A DNA stretch of 64,000 nucleotides. Origin: Apoda limacodes. Lineage: Eukaryota; Arthropoda; Insecta; Lepidoptera; Limacodidae. Made by a program: the position numbers and the translations under genes. Position 1 is the first letter of the stretch, and every line of letters begins with the position of its first letter. The stretch is from positions 25,933,521 through 25,997,520 of the forward strand of contig OX291544.1 in NCBI GenBank assembly GCA_946406115.1, written 5' to 3'. Shown here piece by piece: positions 1 through 10,489 of this stretch. A model generated the notes under the pieces. The model had not been told where the DNA came from, made no database searches, and saw only the letters and a program-made list of their open reading frames with translations.

Positions 1-410
1 AGTTAAGGCGAGGCATTGATGAGAATTGAACAGTATAGTGAAATAATCATTTTAACTGCTTTTAACGTAAAATCGAAAGCGAAAAATTTATTTATGTAAT
101 TTAACTGTTACGAATTTATCAAAATTCCCAGCTGTTATTCTCCCATTCTGTTGTCATGTCATGTCATGTCTTGTTATTCCCAGCTCCCAATTTTAGGTAT
201 TGTTGTTAACTACATTACTAAGCTATTTTGAAGGCCTTTACGTTACAATAATAATCTCAATTTTAATTAATTTTTAAAAGTAATTTTGAATATAAATACT
301 ATCAAGCCAAAATAATCAAATCATGTCCGTATCAAGATATAGATCGAATAGAAAAAAAATGGTTGCCTGTAAAGTCGGTATACGGGCGAAAGTTTTACGT
401 GACAATGATT
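1..410. other. AT-rich DNA, no gene seen
   Basis: No convincing coding frame or repeat family is visible here. The only structure is a short (GTCAT)n run at about 153-170, flanked on both sides by similar TTATTC/CCCAGCT words, which suggests a small local duplication. Confidence 0.5.
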
Positions 411-560
411 TTATGTCTGTCTCTCTCGCTCTTAGGCGGGCGCGTGCCTCTCACTCGCTCTCATTGTGAGCGCATAACGTGAGCGGAGCGTAACGCAGTT
501 TCTTGAAGTGTCACCCGGCAAACCAATTTATAAGACGTTGTCACGTCAAAAATACAGAAT
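411..560. repeat. GC-rich segment, probable interspersed repeat piece
   Basis: This short island is clearly richer in G+C than its surroundings (CTCTCTCGCTCTTAGGCGG, GTGAGCGGAGCG). It runs into a stretch reading AAGTGTCACCCGGCAAACC and then ATAAGACGTTGTCACGTC, words I associate with recurring lepidopteran repeats. No coding frame supports a gene. The family assignment is from memory and weak. Confidence 0.3.
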
Positions 561-2615
561 AAATTATTTAAATCGTTTGCCTACCAAACAGGTAATTTTT
601 TTACGGACTATAAATGTAGTGCAACCAGACACAAAATGCAATGTCTGCAAACCAGACGCACTTATGCCGATACCCTTTTCTTTTGTATAATAAACGCCCT
701 TTTAGATAAAGTTAATTTAAGAATTCCACGTACATCCTCTCTTCTGAAAAATACTTTTTATAAAACTCCTTGCAATACTAACTATGCTAAGCGCACGTTC
801 ATAAGGCGATCTTATGATCATTATAACAAATATTTGCAAGAAATAAACATATTCTCTTGCACGTTGAATTCTTATAAAAAAGGGTAAACGAAGTGTTAAA
901 CCGGTTAAATAGATAATTTTAGATAGGTGGATAAAATATATGACCCCGTCTATTTTACATACCAGCAACTGGCGACCTTCACTTGGTGATTTTCAATATG
1001 ATATTCTTTTATTAAAACTTAATGGATCTTTAGGTCTATTTATAATCTATTATGTAAATTAAATTGTGTAAGACTGTATGTATCCTGAATAAATAAAATA
1101 AAAAATGAAAATGGTTTTAAGCTGATAAAGTCAAGAAGGTCTGAAAATACATGACTCTTTATTTTAGCTCGGCATATAGCTTTTATTGTTGATTTGTATT
1201 CATAAACGAAAAAGTTTGCATTTCTCAATGCCTCGTCTGGAAATTGAATAATAGAGCATTTACGTAATAATTTTTTTTAAAAAAGGTTCAATCGGCTTAT
1301 TGAGCATTTTAACTATTGAAGGTTTTAAAGCTACTTTAGACTTTTTATGAATAAGACCGTAAATGTTTGCAAGATATCTCTAATAATTGCGAGTGCAAGG
1401 GCATGTTCAGAAATCCGGGCTCTACAGTTGTCACAAACTTTATAATGCTATACTGGTAGTAATGACAACAAATTTTCCTTCTTATAATATTAGTATTGAC
1501 AAAAGCAAACAATAACATTCCTATTGTAAAACTTAAGATTTTAGCTAAATAAAAATAATATCCAACTTGGATAATCCAAGTGCATTTTGCTATCCTTGCA
1601 TCCATCTTAACAACACAGAATCGGTACTCAACATAGTCTAAAAATTAGACTATGGTCGGCTAGCCTTTCGGTTTTTTTTAGACATGTATTGTTTTATCGA
1701 TGTGAGATACTGTCTTATGTACTGTAACAAAGTTAGTTATTCAAAATAGTATCATTATTAGATTAACTTTTTTTAAGTTTCTAGTATTTCTAAGAATATA
1801 AAAGAAAAGTTTACTGGTAAGTAAAATTGATGAGACGAATACATTATATCTATTTTTTCTCCCTGGCAGGGTAGGGTAACTTTAGCTCCAAAAGGCAATT
1901 TACAAATAAAGGTCAGATTGGGAGATAGGAAGGAAGCATTTACAATATAAATAAAGAAGTCATGTTACTTACTCGGGTAACTTTTTTGCAGAGCACGTAA
2001 AAAAATATTGGATTAAAATGTAATAGTAAATATTATATAGATACTGTAAAAAGAATAGAAATACGGGTAGAAAATACTGTGAGGCACTAGTTCGTAGGCA
2101 ATATAGGGATAATTTAAGTAATAAAATTTCATAGAGTTCCTATATTTGAAAATACCTGTTATTCTACATCACCAAGCGATAACGAAGCGCTTAAATGGTC
2201 TGGATTGTAATTTAATTAAAGTATTGATTGCAAAAGTTTGAAAATGTTACCGTAAACGTTATACTGTTATGATATTTCGGCAACAACGTATGTGACACAT
2301 AAAATAACTTCTAATGTATGAATATAAAAGATTAGATCATCAAAAAAGTTATTTTGATTGTATTATAAAACTTGAAAATGCTTGAATGCTTGTAATTACA
2401 CATTTTTTTAATTTTTTTATAACACATAAATGGATCTTTGCTAACAGGGCATTTTTTTTCTATGTTACAGGATAATTTTTATTGGAAATTTATGTATTAT
2501 AGCAGCATAAACTTTTATAAATCATTCAAATCGGTTCAAAAGCTATGAATTGTAATATAAGTAGGTAACAATTCAGCTGATGGTTTAATAATTTGACACT
2601 GACTTGACAATATTT
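561..2615. other. AT-rich DNA, no gene seen
   Basis: About 2 kb without a recognisable gene, RNA or repeat. The open frames are short, lack recognisable motifs and overlap on both strands. A perfect 10-bp stem with a 3-base loop (CATAGTCTAA / TTAGACTATG) lies at 1632-1654; nothing around it identifies it as a terminator or RNA gene. Confidence 0.5.
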
Positions 2616-2821
2616 AATAACTAAACTTAGTGTTACGGAACCCTTGTATGCAAGGCCGGCATCCACGTGGCTGGTTTCTTACATACCATATTCAAAATAA
2701 TTGACTATTGTTATTTGCACCAAAAATGCAGACACAGTTACAATAGTATCCCATAGCGTAACTTGCTCAAAATTTACTTTTAAGAATTAAGGCAAACTAC
2801 CAAACAGATGGACAGAACTAT

Positions 2822-2934
2822 TTTTTTATTATTGCTTTGTCACGTTACCCGGTGACCGTTTACCATCAGGCGGACCGTAGGCTTGTTTGCCACCTTAGTG
2901 GTATAAAAAAAAAAAAACCCTAAAATTGCAGTGC
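2822..2934 (+). mobile_element. LINE 3' end fragment (GCTTGTTTGCCACC type)
   Basis: The segment reads CACGTTACCCGGTGACCG, then TTTACCATCAGGCGGACCG, then GCTTGTTTGCCACCTTAGTG followed by a 13-base A run. This matches the 3' end of a common lepidopteran non-LTR element as I recall it. Two further copies lie at about 41,935-41,998 on the same strand and 45,138-45,240 on the opposite strand. Only the tail is present, as expected for 5'-truncated copies. Confidence 0.55.
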
Positions 2935-3829
2935 GGTCCAGTTACGAGAATTTGACACTCAAGGACATACAATCAAACCAGCTATGTTAAAAGAAAAAGT
3001 TTAAAAATTATTAAATAACTGATGAATTACTTTTATTTATCCATTATTACATTATTACAAGTGTAAGTAGAATCTAGTTACAAAGAAAAAAACTAAAGTA
3101 CAGTTACAGGACATTATGCGGAAAAGAGGATGTTGACAAATCCAATAAAGTTCGTCTGCAGTAATTGTGTCCTCAATTTTCGCTGAAGATGTTCGTGACT
3201 TCTGTTTGAATTCGTTGGACATTTTCTGGTAGACATGTATTGACACGGAAAAAACTGTTTCGTAGGTACTACATTAAGATAAAATTGTAATATTATTACG
3301 TTATTACTTACGTCTTATTTATTAATATCCCATCACGTAGTAATTGAAACTAATAAGTTTATATTAAGCAAGACGCTCTGTAATTATGATTTATGTACTA
3401 AGTAGATGCTTTATCCTTTATAAGAATGGCATTGAAATGCAAAATTAGACTAGTGTTTTAAATGATGACAGAATACTATTAATTATTTTGTGACGATAGA
3501 TGAAATGAGTATAAAAGTATAAATAGGTATAATAATATAATAATAAGAAAAAAAAAATATCTAAAATTTTGCATTTATTTATTGATTCATGGATGCAATT
3601 TTTTACAGATTTTTCATTAATACTTTATGAAAAATATTCCCATGAAATTTTTATTGCTCGGAACCAAAACTGCGTATTTACGCGATCCAGCCTAATGTTT
3701 TATGTTTTTTTACAATTTATACATAAAAGATTATATAAATTTATAACTATTGCGTGCGCGACAGTACTTATGCGCAAACATCCCCCCACATTTCACTCAC
3801 CGCTAGACTTATGTGCCGCGGCGTATACC
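2935..3829. other. AT-rich DNA up to the long-TIR element
   Basis: No gene is supported. A 63-codon minus-strand frame at 3055-3246 has a fairly ordinary amino-acid composition, but it has no recognisable motif, no neighbouring exon and no upstream signal that would support it. Confidence 0.4.
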
Positions 3830-3835
3830 TTATAA

Positions 3836-4218
3836 CGGAACGACCATTTCCGGTGGTCCGTCTCCGGTAAAGGATCGGATGATGTAGGAAACGATAGAAG
3901 TTTCTGGGCATTCGCTCTTAGGTCCATTACCACTGTGGTAATTTAAATATAGAGATCAAAGAATCTCTAGATGTTTGACATCGCTAAGTCAAAACAGTTT
4001 ACTTTACGTACATACTTGACGTAGTCGTGAAAAAAATTCTGTTGATAATTATTTTCACGGATTCTATTATTAAATTACAAATTGCTGCATATCTACTTCT
4101 ATGCTATAAAAGAAAACCGTCCTCGTACGGTTCTTAGTATATATATACTACGTATATATATTGCTTTACTACGGCTCTACGCCTAAACTAAGGTCCGTGA
4201 GAAGACGTCTTTGTATGC
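3836..4218 (+). repeat. Left TIR of the 1.77-kb element
   Basis: This is the left arm of the inverted repeat. It includes an AT palindrome around 4138-4161 (AGTATATATATACT then ACGTATATATA) and a short hairpin-like word AACCGTCCTCGTACGGTT at about 4115-4132. The arm ends where the sequences diverge after GACGTCTTTGTATGC. Confidence 0.85.
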
Positions 4219-4234
4219 CGTGCGCCGTCGTTAG

Positions 4235-4348
4235 AGGCACCCCTCAGGTCAGCACCGCCGTAGAAAGAAGACGCAGATGGGACTGATTTTACGTGGCCTA
4301 ACAGCGTGTGGTGAGTAGTGAATATGCCGCCCATGGCAGGCACAAGGT
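4235..4348 (+). repeat. Internal direct repeat, copy 1 (114 bp)
   Basis: The segment from AGGCACCCCTC to GGCAGGCACAAGGT recurs at 5078-5191 in the same orientation with few differences, always 843 bp away. It is GC-rich compared with the window. No reading frame is kept open through both copies, so I treat it as structural element DNA rather than a captured exon. Confidence 0.75.
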
Positions 4349-4590
4349 GGGGCCACACGTGGCTAGCTCAGTGCAAGACGGCACGTGAACGTAGCTCGCC
4401 AGTAGCTTCGGCGTAGAGCAGGTTGCCCCGTAACCTTCGTGTATAGCGGTGTTCAAGATAGCACCCCTACTGCACAGGCCGAAGGGTTGGAGTCAAGGAG
4501 ACTCCGGGCAGGCCGAGGATTTGGAGTTTAGTAAACTCCGGCCTTCCCCAGTAAAAGAACAGCAAAGCAGCTGCCGTGCGCCGTCGTTAG

Positions 4591-4674
4591 ACAACAAACG
4601 TGCACCCGCATACAAAGACGTCTTCTCACGGACCTCAGTTTAGGCGTAGAGCCGTAGTAAAGCAATATATATAT
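4591..4674 (+). repeat. Internal extra copy of the TIR inner edge
   Basis: The sequence starting ACAACAAACGTGCACCCGCA and running through the TIR inner end to AGTAAAGCAATATATATA is repeated at 5211-5294 in the same orientation. The element therefore holds three copies of the inner TIR edge, one of them interior and cut off. This points to an internal duplication or to a nested, truncated sister copy. Confidence 0.7.
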
Positions 4675-5077
4675 ATATGGACGCCACTATAACAAGACAG
4701 GTTAAAGCAGTAGTGCCCTGTTACCGAATGCACCGGCTAGGTGCTCAGAAGGAGGAGAAAAGATAGAGGGAGTTCAAAGGCGAGTAAAGAAACACTTTTC
4801 AAAGGTAAGGCAGGTTATATTAGTATACTCTTTCATTATATAGTAACAGCTTTTAATGCACAATATCCTAATCACATAGGGTGATTCTTAACACTTAAAT
4901 ATCTAGATCACAGCTACCTAATTCACAATCATATAGGACTACCTAAATAAATAGAAAGATAGCCAAACGCAAGCCTGCCTACACAGATTTTAAGTGTGGT
5001 TTTTAAAGCTTTTATTAGGGAACTAGTACACTCAGGGCTCTTCGGCCTAGAGCCCGATTCGATGTCTTGCTCGCTGT

Positions 5078-5191
5078 AGGCACCCCTCGGGTCAGCACCG
5101 CCGTAGAAAGAAGACGTGGATGGGACTTACTTTACGTGGCCTAACAGCGTGTGGTGAGTAGTGAATATGCCGCCCGTGGCAGGCACAAGGT
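5078..5191 (+). repeat. Internal direct repeat, copy 2 (114 bp)
   Basis: Partner of the 4235-4348 segment. The two copies differ at a handful of sites, for example CTCAGG against CTCGGG. The distance between partners is 843 bp for this pair but 620 bp for the 4591/5211 pair, so the second unit has lost about 220 bp between the two blocks. Confidence 0.75.
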
Positions 5192-5227
5192 AAGAAGGCT
5201 AGCACAGTGCACAACAAACGTGCACCC

Positions 5228-5609
5228 GCATACAAAGACGTCTTCTCACGGACCTCAGTTTAGGCGTAGAGCCATAGTAAAGCAATATATATACGTAGTA
5301 TATATATACTAAGAACCGTACGAGGACGGTTTTCTTTTATAGCATAGAAGTAGATATGCAGCAATTTGTAATTTAATAATAAAATCCGTGAAAATAATTA
5401 TCAACAGAATTTTTTCACGACTACGTCAAGTATCTACGTAAAGTAAAATGTTTTGACTTAGCGATGTCAAACATCTAGAGATTCTTTGATCTCTAAATTT
5501 AAATTACCACAGTGGTAATGGACCTAAGAGCGAATGCCCAGAAACTTCTATCGTTTCTTACATCATCCGGTCCTTTACCGGAGACGGACCACCGGAAACG
5601 GTCGTTCCG
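5228..5609 (-). repeat. Right TIR of the 1.77-kb element
   Basis: Reverse complement of 3836-4218, one base shorter because of an A-run difference. The near identity of the two arms suggests recent activity or ongoing gene conversion between them. Confidence 0.85.
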
Positions 5610-5650
5610 TTATAACCTATCTATCTTCTTCTATATATTCAGCTCCTAGT

Positions 5651-5725
5651 GACATATAAGTCCTAGTACATCAATCTTATAAACACAAAAAATATTCATA
5701 GAAGTAAGAAATACAATATTAATAT
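5651..5725 (+). repeat. Dispersed repeat, 'CTAGTACATCAATCTTATAA' family
   Basis: The word pattern CCTAGTACAT-AATCTTATAA followed by AGAA-TAAGAAATACA recurs at about 9644-9715, 40,345-40,410 and 44,727-44,780. Copies are diverged and short. I do not recognise the parent element. At 9.6 kb it abuts a 5S-derived SINE and here it precedes a tRNA-derived one, so it may be a shared SINE tail or a frequent insertion target. Confidence 0.45.
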
Positions 5726-5816
5726 ACATACATAAAAATAATCTCTCTTCGTTTATGACTCCCTGAAAGCGTATTTCCAGAGAAAAGATGTAGTAAGGAT
5801 TTTCATCAGCCAGACT

Positions 5817-5930
5817 TGTGCTCGGTTGTTCAGTGGTAGAGCACTTACACGGAGTGTAAGGGTCGCAAGTTCAAGTCCTGGCTCGAGGTTAATCTTTCGA
5901 CTGCATCTTTGCTATGAAAGCATTCTTCTA
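5817..5930 (+). mobile_element. tRNA-derived SINE (or tRNA pseudogene)
   Basis: Polymerase III-type internal promoter boxes are visible: an A-box-like TTGTTCAGTGGTAGAGC at about 5826-5842 and a B-box-like AGTTCAAGTCC at about 5869-5879, spaced as in a tRNA. The acceptor ends do not pair and the T stem has mismatches, so it is not a functional tRNA. The downstream sequence CTGCATCTTTGCTA recurs after a similar tRNA-like stretch at 38,745-38,830 (CTGTATCTTTGCTA). Two copies sharing a tRNA-like head and a unique tail are the signature of a SINE family. Confidence 0.6.
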
Positions 5931-5937
5931 TATATAC

Positions 5938-6716
5938 ATAAACATATAAAATGCTTTGTCCTGTATGACTGACTGACGGATCAACGCACAGCCTCAACCT
6001 CGATCGTAGAGACCTGAAACTTAGAGGGTGTGTTCATTGTATGACGTAGCCATCCGATAACAAAGGATTTTCCGAAAGGGTCCAGTGCGAGTCGGACTCG
6101 TGCAATAAGGGTAAACCGATTGTTATGAAATTTTGGTAAGTTTGTATGCACACGCCGGGGAAGGTTTCTGAATTAGTATAACCCATTAACAATAGGTTGG
6201 CGCGGCAGATGTTTTAAAAAAAGAAATAACGCTCGCCGGGTCAGCTAGTCTATATTTTAGGTCCTTACATATGAAATTGATGTTTTATACTAGAAATGGC
6301 CACTTTGATCTCAAAAAGCCGGCGTTTGGTTAAGAATTCCAAATTCAAATAATTTGACGTTTGTTAGTCTCACAAAAACGAACTACGGCTTGACTGATTT
6401 GGGTAATTCTTTTTTGGTCTGTTCGTTAATGTTAGGGTAATTTTTATATGAAAGTTTCAAGTGCGAGTCGGACTCGCGCACTAAGGGTAAACCGATTGTA
6501 ATTGAATTTTGTTAAGTTGTTGTGCACACGCCAGTTTAGGTTTCTGAGCGAGAGAAAACTGGTCAAGTGCGAGTCGGACTCGCGTACTAAGGGTAAGCCG
6601 ATTGTAATGAAAAATTACTGTCTAGGTACACGTTTCTGAATTAGTAAAACTATTTTACAATAGGTGGCGCGCCAGCGGCTTTAAAAACAGAACCAACGTT
6701 CGCGGGGTCAGCTAGT
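5938..6716 (+). mobile_element. Cluster of Helitron-like repeat copies
   Basis: The head ATAAAATGCTTTGTCCTG with CGGATCAACGCACAGCC is a widespread lepidopteran repeat start. The tails at about 6236-6250 (CGCTCGCCGGGTCAGCTAGT) and 6697-6716 (CGTTCGCGGGGTCAGCTAGT) end in CTAGT after a GC-rich hairpin, as Helitron 3' ends do. Three copies of a GTGCGAGTCGGACTCG module occur within it, at about 6087, 6459 and 6564, each followed by TAAGGGTAA-CCGATTGT. The cluster looks like successive insertions or local duplication of non-autonomous Helitron-like elements. No Rep/helicase coding sequence is present. Confidence 0.55.
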
Positions 6717-7317
6717 TAAAGTTCCAAAGTACAGAAAAATCATACCTAACGTACCTACCTAACTAAATATGTAGGTATTGGAATAAACTCAATAGCTATC
6801 GTTTCATCATATGTAAAATGTATACGAGAGTGTACATGTATTCGTTTTGAAGTGAGTTTTTATTAATTATTAGTTTTATCAAAAGTTAATACAGCTAACT
6901 TAAAAAATATCATACGTTGTTTTGATAGCAATGGCAGAGGTTATAGTAGGTAAAGTAAAATGGTTGCAAGCTAGTTTTTTGAACATAAGATTGTTTATTT
7001 AATTAATAATTCTGTTTTGTTTGAAAAATGAGCGATACAAGCTACGAAGATATTTCTCTGACACCAAAAGAATTAAGACAACAAGTCTCCAATGCCGAAC
7101 TTAACTTTTTTTTTTAACTTTTTACTTAACTTTTTTTTTACTCAGGATTTAATGTCGGCACTTCTACCAAAAAACGCTTTTGCTCACTTGTATAACAAAT
7201 AACTATTTTAAATAACAAAATTGCATCTAACATTGCATGAAATTATTTTAATTCTAATATATATTTATATACTACTTGATTTTGCCAGCGGTTCTAAATT
7301 AACTTACTTCTTAATTA
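6717..7317. other. AT-rich DNA, no gene seen
   Basis: No coding frame or repeat family is recognised. A short imperfect direct repeat of AACTTTTTTTTTAAC/ACTTAACTTTTTTTTTAC type lies at about 7098-7140. Confidence 0.5.
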
Positions 7318-7566
7318 TACTAATGAAGTTTACTATAGCAAGCTAAAGCTGTCGTTCGTTTAAGCTCGGTTATAGTTATTCCTGCGGGAACTTTTATTTT
7401 TTTCAGGATAAAATGTAGTCTATTTCCTATTTCAGAGCCTAAATATGTGTGCCAAGTTTCATTCCGATTCGCCCGGTGGTTGAAGCTTGATTGAGCAACA
7501 ACCATCTATCCATCATCCATCCATCCAAACATACTCGTACTTTCACATTTATAATATTAGTAGGAT
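7318..7566 (-). mobile_element. Interspersed repeat copy, Helitron/SINE-like, reverse orientation
   Basis: Read on the minus strand it starts TCCTACTAATATTATAAATG and continues through GTATGTTTGGATGGATGG. It then has phrases typical of lepidopteran repeats (GAATCGGAATGAAACTTGGC; GAAATAGGAAATAGACTACA). A second copy of the same start lies on the plus strand at about 7686-7730, so the two heads diverge from the AT-rich gap between them. The minus-strand frame inside it (7320-7505) is repeat sequence, not a gene. Confidence 0.55.
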
Positions 7567-7749
7567 TTCAATTTATTTGAAAATTTTATAAAGTTTACCC
7601 TACGGTCCAATTAACGCAACCGGTATCTTTGATTTGATTCCTTTACAGGAATCTTTGTCGATATTTTTTTTAAATAAAGTGAAATCTTACTAATATAAAT
7701 GTGAAGGTATGTCTGGATGGATGGATGTTTGTTAAACAATCACGCTTCA

Positions 7750-8011
7750 ACAACGTTTATTCTTTATGCTACTTTTTACTTAACTACAACAACGTTTATT
7801 CCTTAGGCTACTTGTAACTTAACTACAACATCGTTCATACCTTAGGCTTCTTGTTACTTAAATACAACAACGTTCATTCTTTAGGCTACTTGTAACATAA
7901 TTACAACAACTTTCATTCCTTAGGCTACTTGTAACTTAATTACAACAAAGTTCATTCCTTAGGCCACTTGTAACTTAACTGCAACAACGTTCATTACGTA
8001 GGCTATCGTAT
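7750..8011 (+). repeat. 39-bp minisatellite, about 7 copies
   Basis: The unit CAACAACGTTTATTCCTTAG followed by GCTACTTGTAACTTAACTA repeats with an exact 39-bp period; the CGTT word falls at 7754, 7793, 7832, 7871, 7910, 7949 and 7988. Copies differ by point changes only. It starts just after the repeat head at 7686, so it probably arose inside that transposon copy. No open frame runs through it. Confidence 0.85.
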
Positions 8012-9639
8012 GGATTAGTTTTGTTGTTTCTGCCATAAAGGAAATTGGTGATATAAAATGCTGTTGTTACAAAACCGTTCTAATATAAGTTATTCTCCCC
8101 TACAAGCGGCCTACATTTCGCATTTAAAGTTTCTGTCTACTATATAGCTGTTTCAAACCCTGTTAAGTCTCAACGACGTTTCTGTACTTAATTAAGGTCG
8201 TACGTAGACCTTTAAGTAATTAAGTTTGCGTTTCCAAATCTTCCTCATCGTAATGGGCAATACAAATTAAACAAATGCAGAGCAAATTAGCCTCATTTTT
8301 TTGTCACGCAATTTAAATGTCCTTTAGGACTTTGCGTTGCGACTTCGTGGAGTTCATTAACCTTATCATTTTTTTATCTAAATTTGTAAGTAAATATACA
8401 GCGTTTTGTGACACTTTAATCTGTCTTTTTGTTATATACTAATAGAATTTATTTGTGTATTAAAAGGTTTTTTTAAGGTTTGAGATTCTTCACAGAAGTT
8501 ACTCTTTTCTCCTTAGACTTTTTGGAATTATGGTTTCTCCAGGAATTAATGATGCAATTTTCACCTTGAAAGAATGTATAATTTGAATTGCTGTTCATTA
8601 AAATTAATGGTAACAATATCAAAAGCAAGCCCTATGCCACATAATAAAGAAAAATACTAGCGATGTATGTGCAAGGGTTTGCATATTTTTTACTTGGTTC
8701 TTTGTGTGTTTTATTTGTAAGGTTTAACTGGACTGGTTTTTGCAGAGGCGGCGATAAGCATTATGATTGCAAGGCGACGGCTACAAGAATCGAGCACGAA
8801 ATACGATTCATTGTGCAAGCTGTTCATAAAAAATAGTTTAAAATCTCGATCAAGATTCGATATCTTTAGGATTGTCCGTGAATAGTAAGTTTTATAACCC
8901 GGGCTGCTATTGCCAGCATTTCTAAGCGCTGCGCTGCTTACCCATATATTCCGAAACAAAACACAATGTAAGGTAGTTGTTCTGCGCTTGATAAAGTTTG
9001 CGTGGTATGAGTATCGTTTTACAAACTGAAGAAGTATATCTAAGACCTCAGGCTGTAGTTTGTGAAGAAAATTATATGCAATATGATGCAAATTGATGGT
9101 AAAAATGTAGTAATCCAGAGGTGCAGCGGGGGCATCGGGTGGTGATAACAGCAGTAAAAGGTTATCTGAACTTTACACCCCACGTCTTGAGCACATGTCA
9201 TGGGAGTATGAATAGACGGTATTAAGTGATATTGGTTAACATTTTGATTTTTTCTTTTATTAGCAGATATATACGAATTAGCATGGAAATTGTATATATT
9301 CGTATTCGTTTATTCGTTCGACAAGAGTAGTGAATTTTTGTGTGGTTGTTGGCTGCATATTACGTTAAAGCTACTGAATGGATCTTAAAGGGACTTCCTT
9401 CATTTAATGTTCGCATAATTTATATTTTTGGCTAATGTATTTATTATTAGACGCAAAGAATATCCATATTGTGGTGTTGTGGTGGTGAGGTATATTTCGT
9501 TCTAATTTACTCATAGGTAATTTCTACCGAAAGATAATTGGTAAGAAACAACCAATGCCTATTCTTCTATATTTTATTAGATATGCATGTTAATATACAA
9601 TTGCCTTAAACGCCATAAACACACAAATTGTATGTGACT
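8012..9639. other. AT-rich DNA with one uncertain coding-like patch
   Basis: Most of this stretch shows nothing. The exception is 8737-8880 on the plus strand, where GTTTTTGCAG (a possible splice acceptor) precedes an open frame of about 45 codons. It is rich in Arg, Lys and Ser, contains ARRRLQESSTKYD and ends at TAG. The opposite strand is also open for 126 codons at 8711-9091. I do not recognise either product. Old coding sequence from a mobile element or an orphan terminal exon are both possible; chance is the default. Confidence 0.3.
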
Positions 9640-9897
9640 TTTGCGCTCCTAGTACATAAATCTTATAAGCATACAGTTACTTACAGAATTAAGAAATATA
9701 TGAAAACAAAGAAATAATTTAACTTCGCTTAGCTGCGTATAACAATAACCAAAATCAACATTAAACATGCTCTTCAAAGCATGGAGGAGCTTAGAAAAAT
9801 GTACCACTACAGCAGTCACCCATCCATTGATTGACCACGCCAGGCGTTGCTTAACTTCGGATATAATTTCCAAAGGACTAATGCAATCGGGCCATGA
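9640..9897 (-). mobile_element. 5S rRNA-derived SINE
   Basis: Read on the minus strand, 9860 down to 9814 matches the internal-control part of a 5S rRNA gene: CCGAAGTTAAGCAACGCCTG, then GGTCAATCAATGGATGGGTG, then ACTGC. The following minus-strand sequence (AGTGGTACATTTTTCTAAGC, then TCCTCCATGCTTTGAAGAGC) is not 5S. It matches the body that follows a 5S-like head at 35,074-35,300. A shared non-5S body after a shared 5S head means a retroposed SINE family, not a stray 5S gene. Transcription would use the 5S A/C-box polymerase III promoter. Confidence 0.75.
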
Positions 9898-10489
9898 GCT
9901 CCACCTTATATTATATAATTTGGCTTTTCGTTAGATATACGTATATATTCTTCGTTAATGTACAGATCACGCAACTTATTACCTACGTTATTATTTTTGT
10001 CACGTACCACGAGGTATACTGATAAGCTTTATTATGAAAATGTGTACTCACTTCCGGGGAAATATTTATTTTGTAAGAGAATACCGGGACTGACTTACCT
10101 ATAGGTATAATACTATAACTACACAGTGCTTATCATTGCAGGGATCGGTTTGTTTTTTTGAACGTTAACTTTTTAATTCACCTAGATCAGACATATTTTC
10201 TCAAATGCTACTGACATACTGCATTTTATCGTATGCCTACTTCTTACTCCATATGTGCAATAAATCGAATTGTAAGTTAGTAAACTCCATTGTTTAAGCG
10301 CAAAATACATAGCTAGAACTCTTAAAAAGTTGCAAAAAAAAAACAAATATGCGTTCATCGTGGGCTAAAGGGGGTGATCTACTCTTCTTCATACGGCATC
10401 TTTGCTTGATGAAACGGCCAAGTAGACTCACTACTACATTTAATAACAAGGATAATAATGTACTGGTTTGTACGGATTTGAGATGAGCG
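9898..10489. other. AT-rich DNA, no gene seen
   Basis: No coding frame, RNA gene or repeat family is recognised. It leads into the 37-bp minisatellite. Confidence 0.5.

Larger units (their letters stand above)
3836..5609. mobile_element. Non-autonomous DNA transposon with ~383-bp terminal inverted repeats
   Basis: The two ends are reverse complements over about 383 bp: 3836-4218 begins CGGAACGACC and 5228-5609 ends GGTCGTTCCG. By eye they differ at roughly ten positions and one single-base indel, so about 97% identity. The palindrome TTATAA sits immediately outside both ends (3830-3835 and 5610-5615). It can be a 6-bp target-site duplication or part of the TIR; if TATAAC is counted as TIR, ACCT flanks both sides instead. 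The 1.0-kb interior has no transposase-like frame and is partly made of direct repeats. I infer a defective element mobilised in trans. The superfamily is unresolved, because the ends do not match one I can name with confidence. Confidence 0.8.

Noticed and set aside
3055..3246. 63-codon minus-strand frame with ordinary composition
   Set aside because: Too short; no promoter, partner exon, motif or second copy.
4449..4643. 64-codon frame inside the long-TIR element
   Set aside because: It crosses internal direct repeats and shows no transposase-like feature.
5826..5890. Functional tRNA gene
   Set aside because: Promoter-like boxes are present, but the acceptor and T stems do not pair properly; it is better explained as a SINE head.
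7750..8011. CRISPR-like or telomeric repeat
   Set aside because: The repeat is a plain 39-bp tandem unit; it has no spacers and is not the insect telomeric TTAGG.
8711..9091. 126-codon minus-strand open frame
   Set aside because: No recognisable motif, and the plus strand is also partly open. I kept it only as an uncertain patch and not as a gene.
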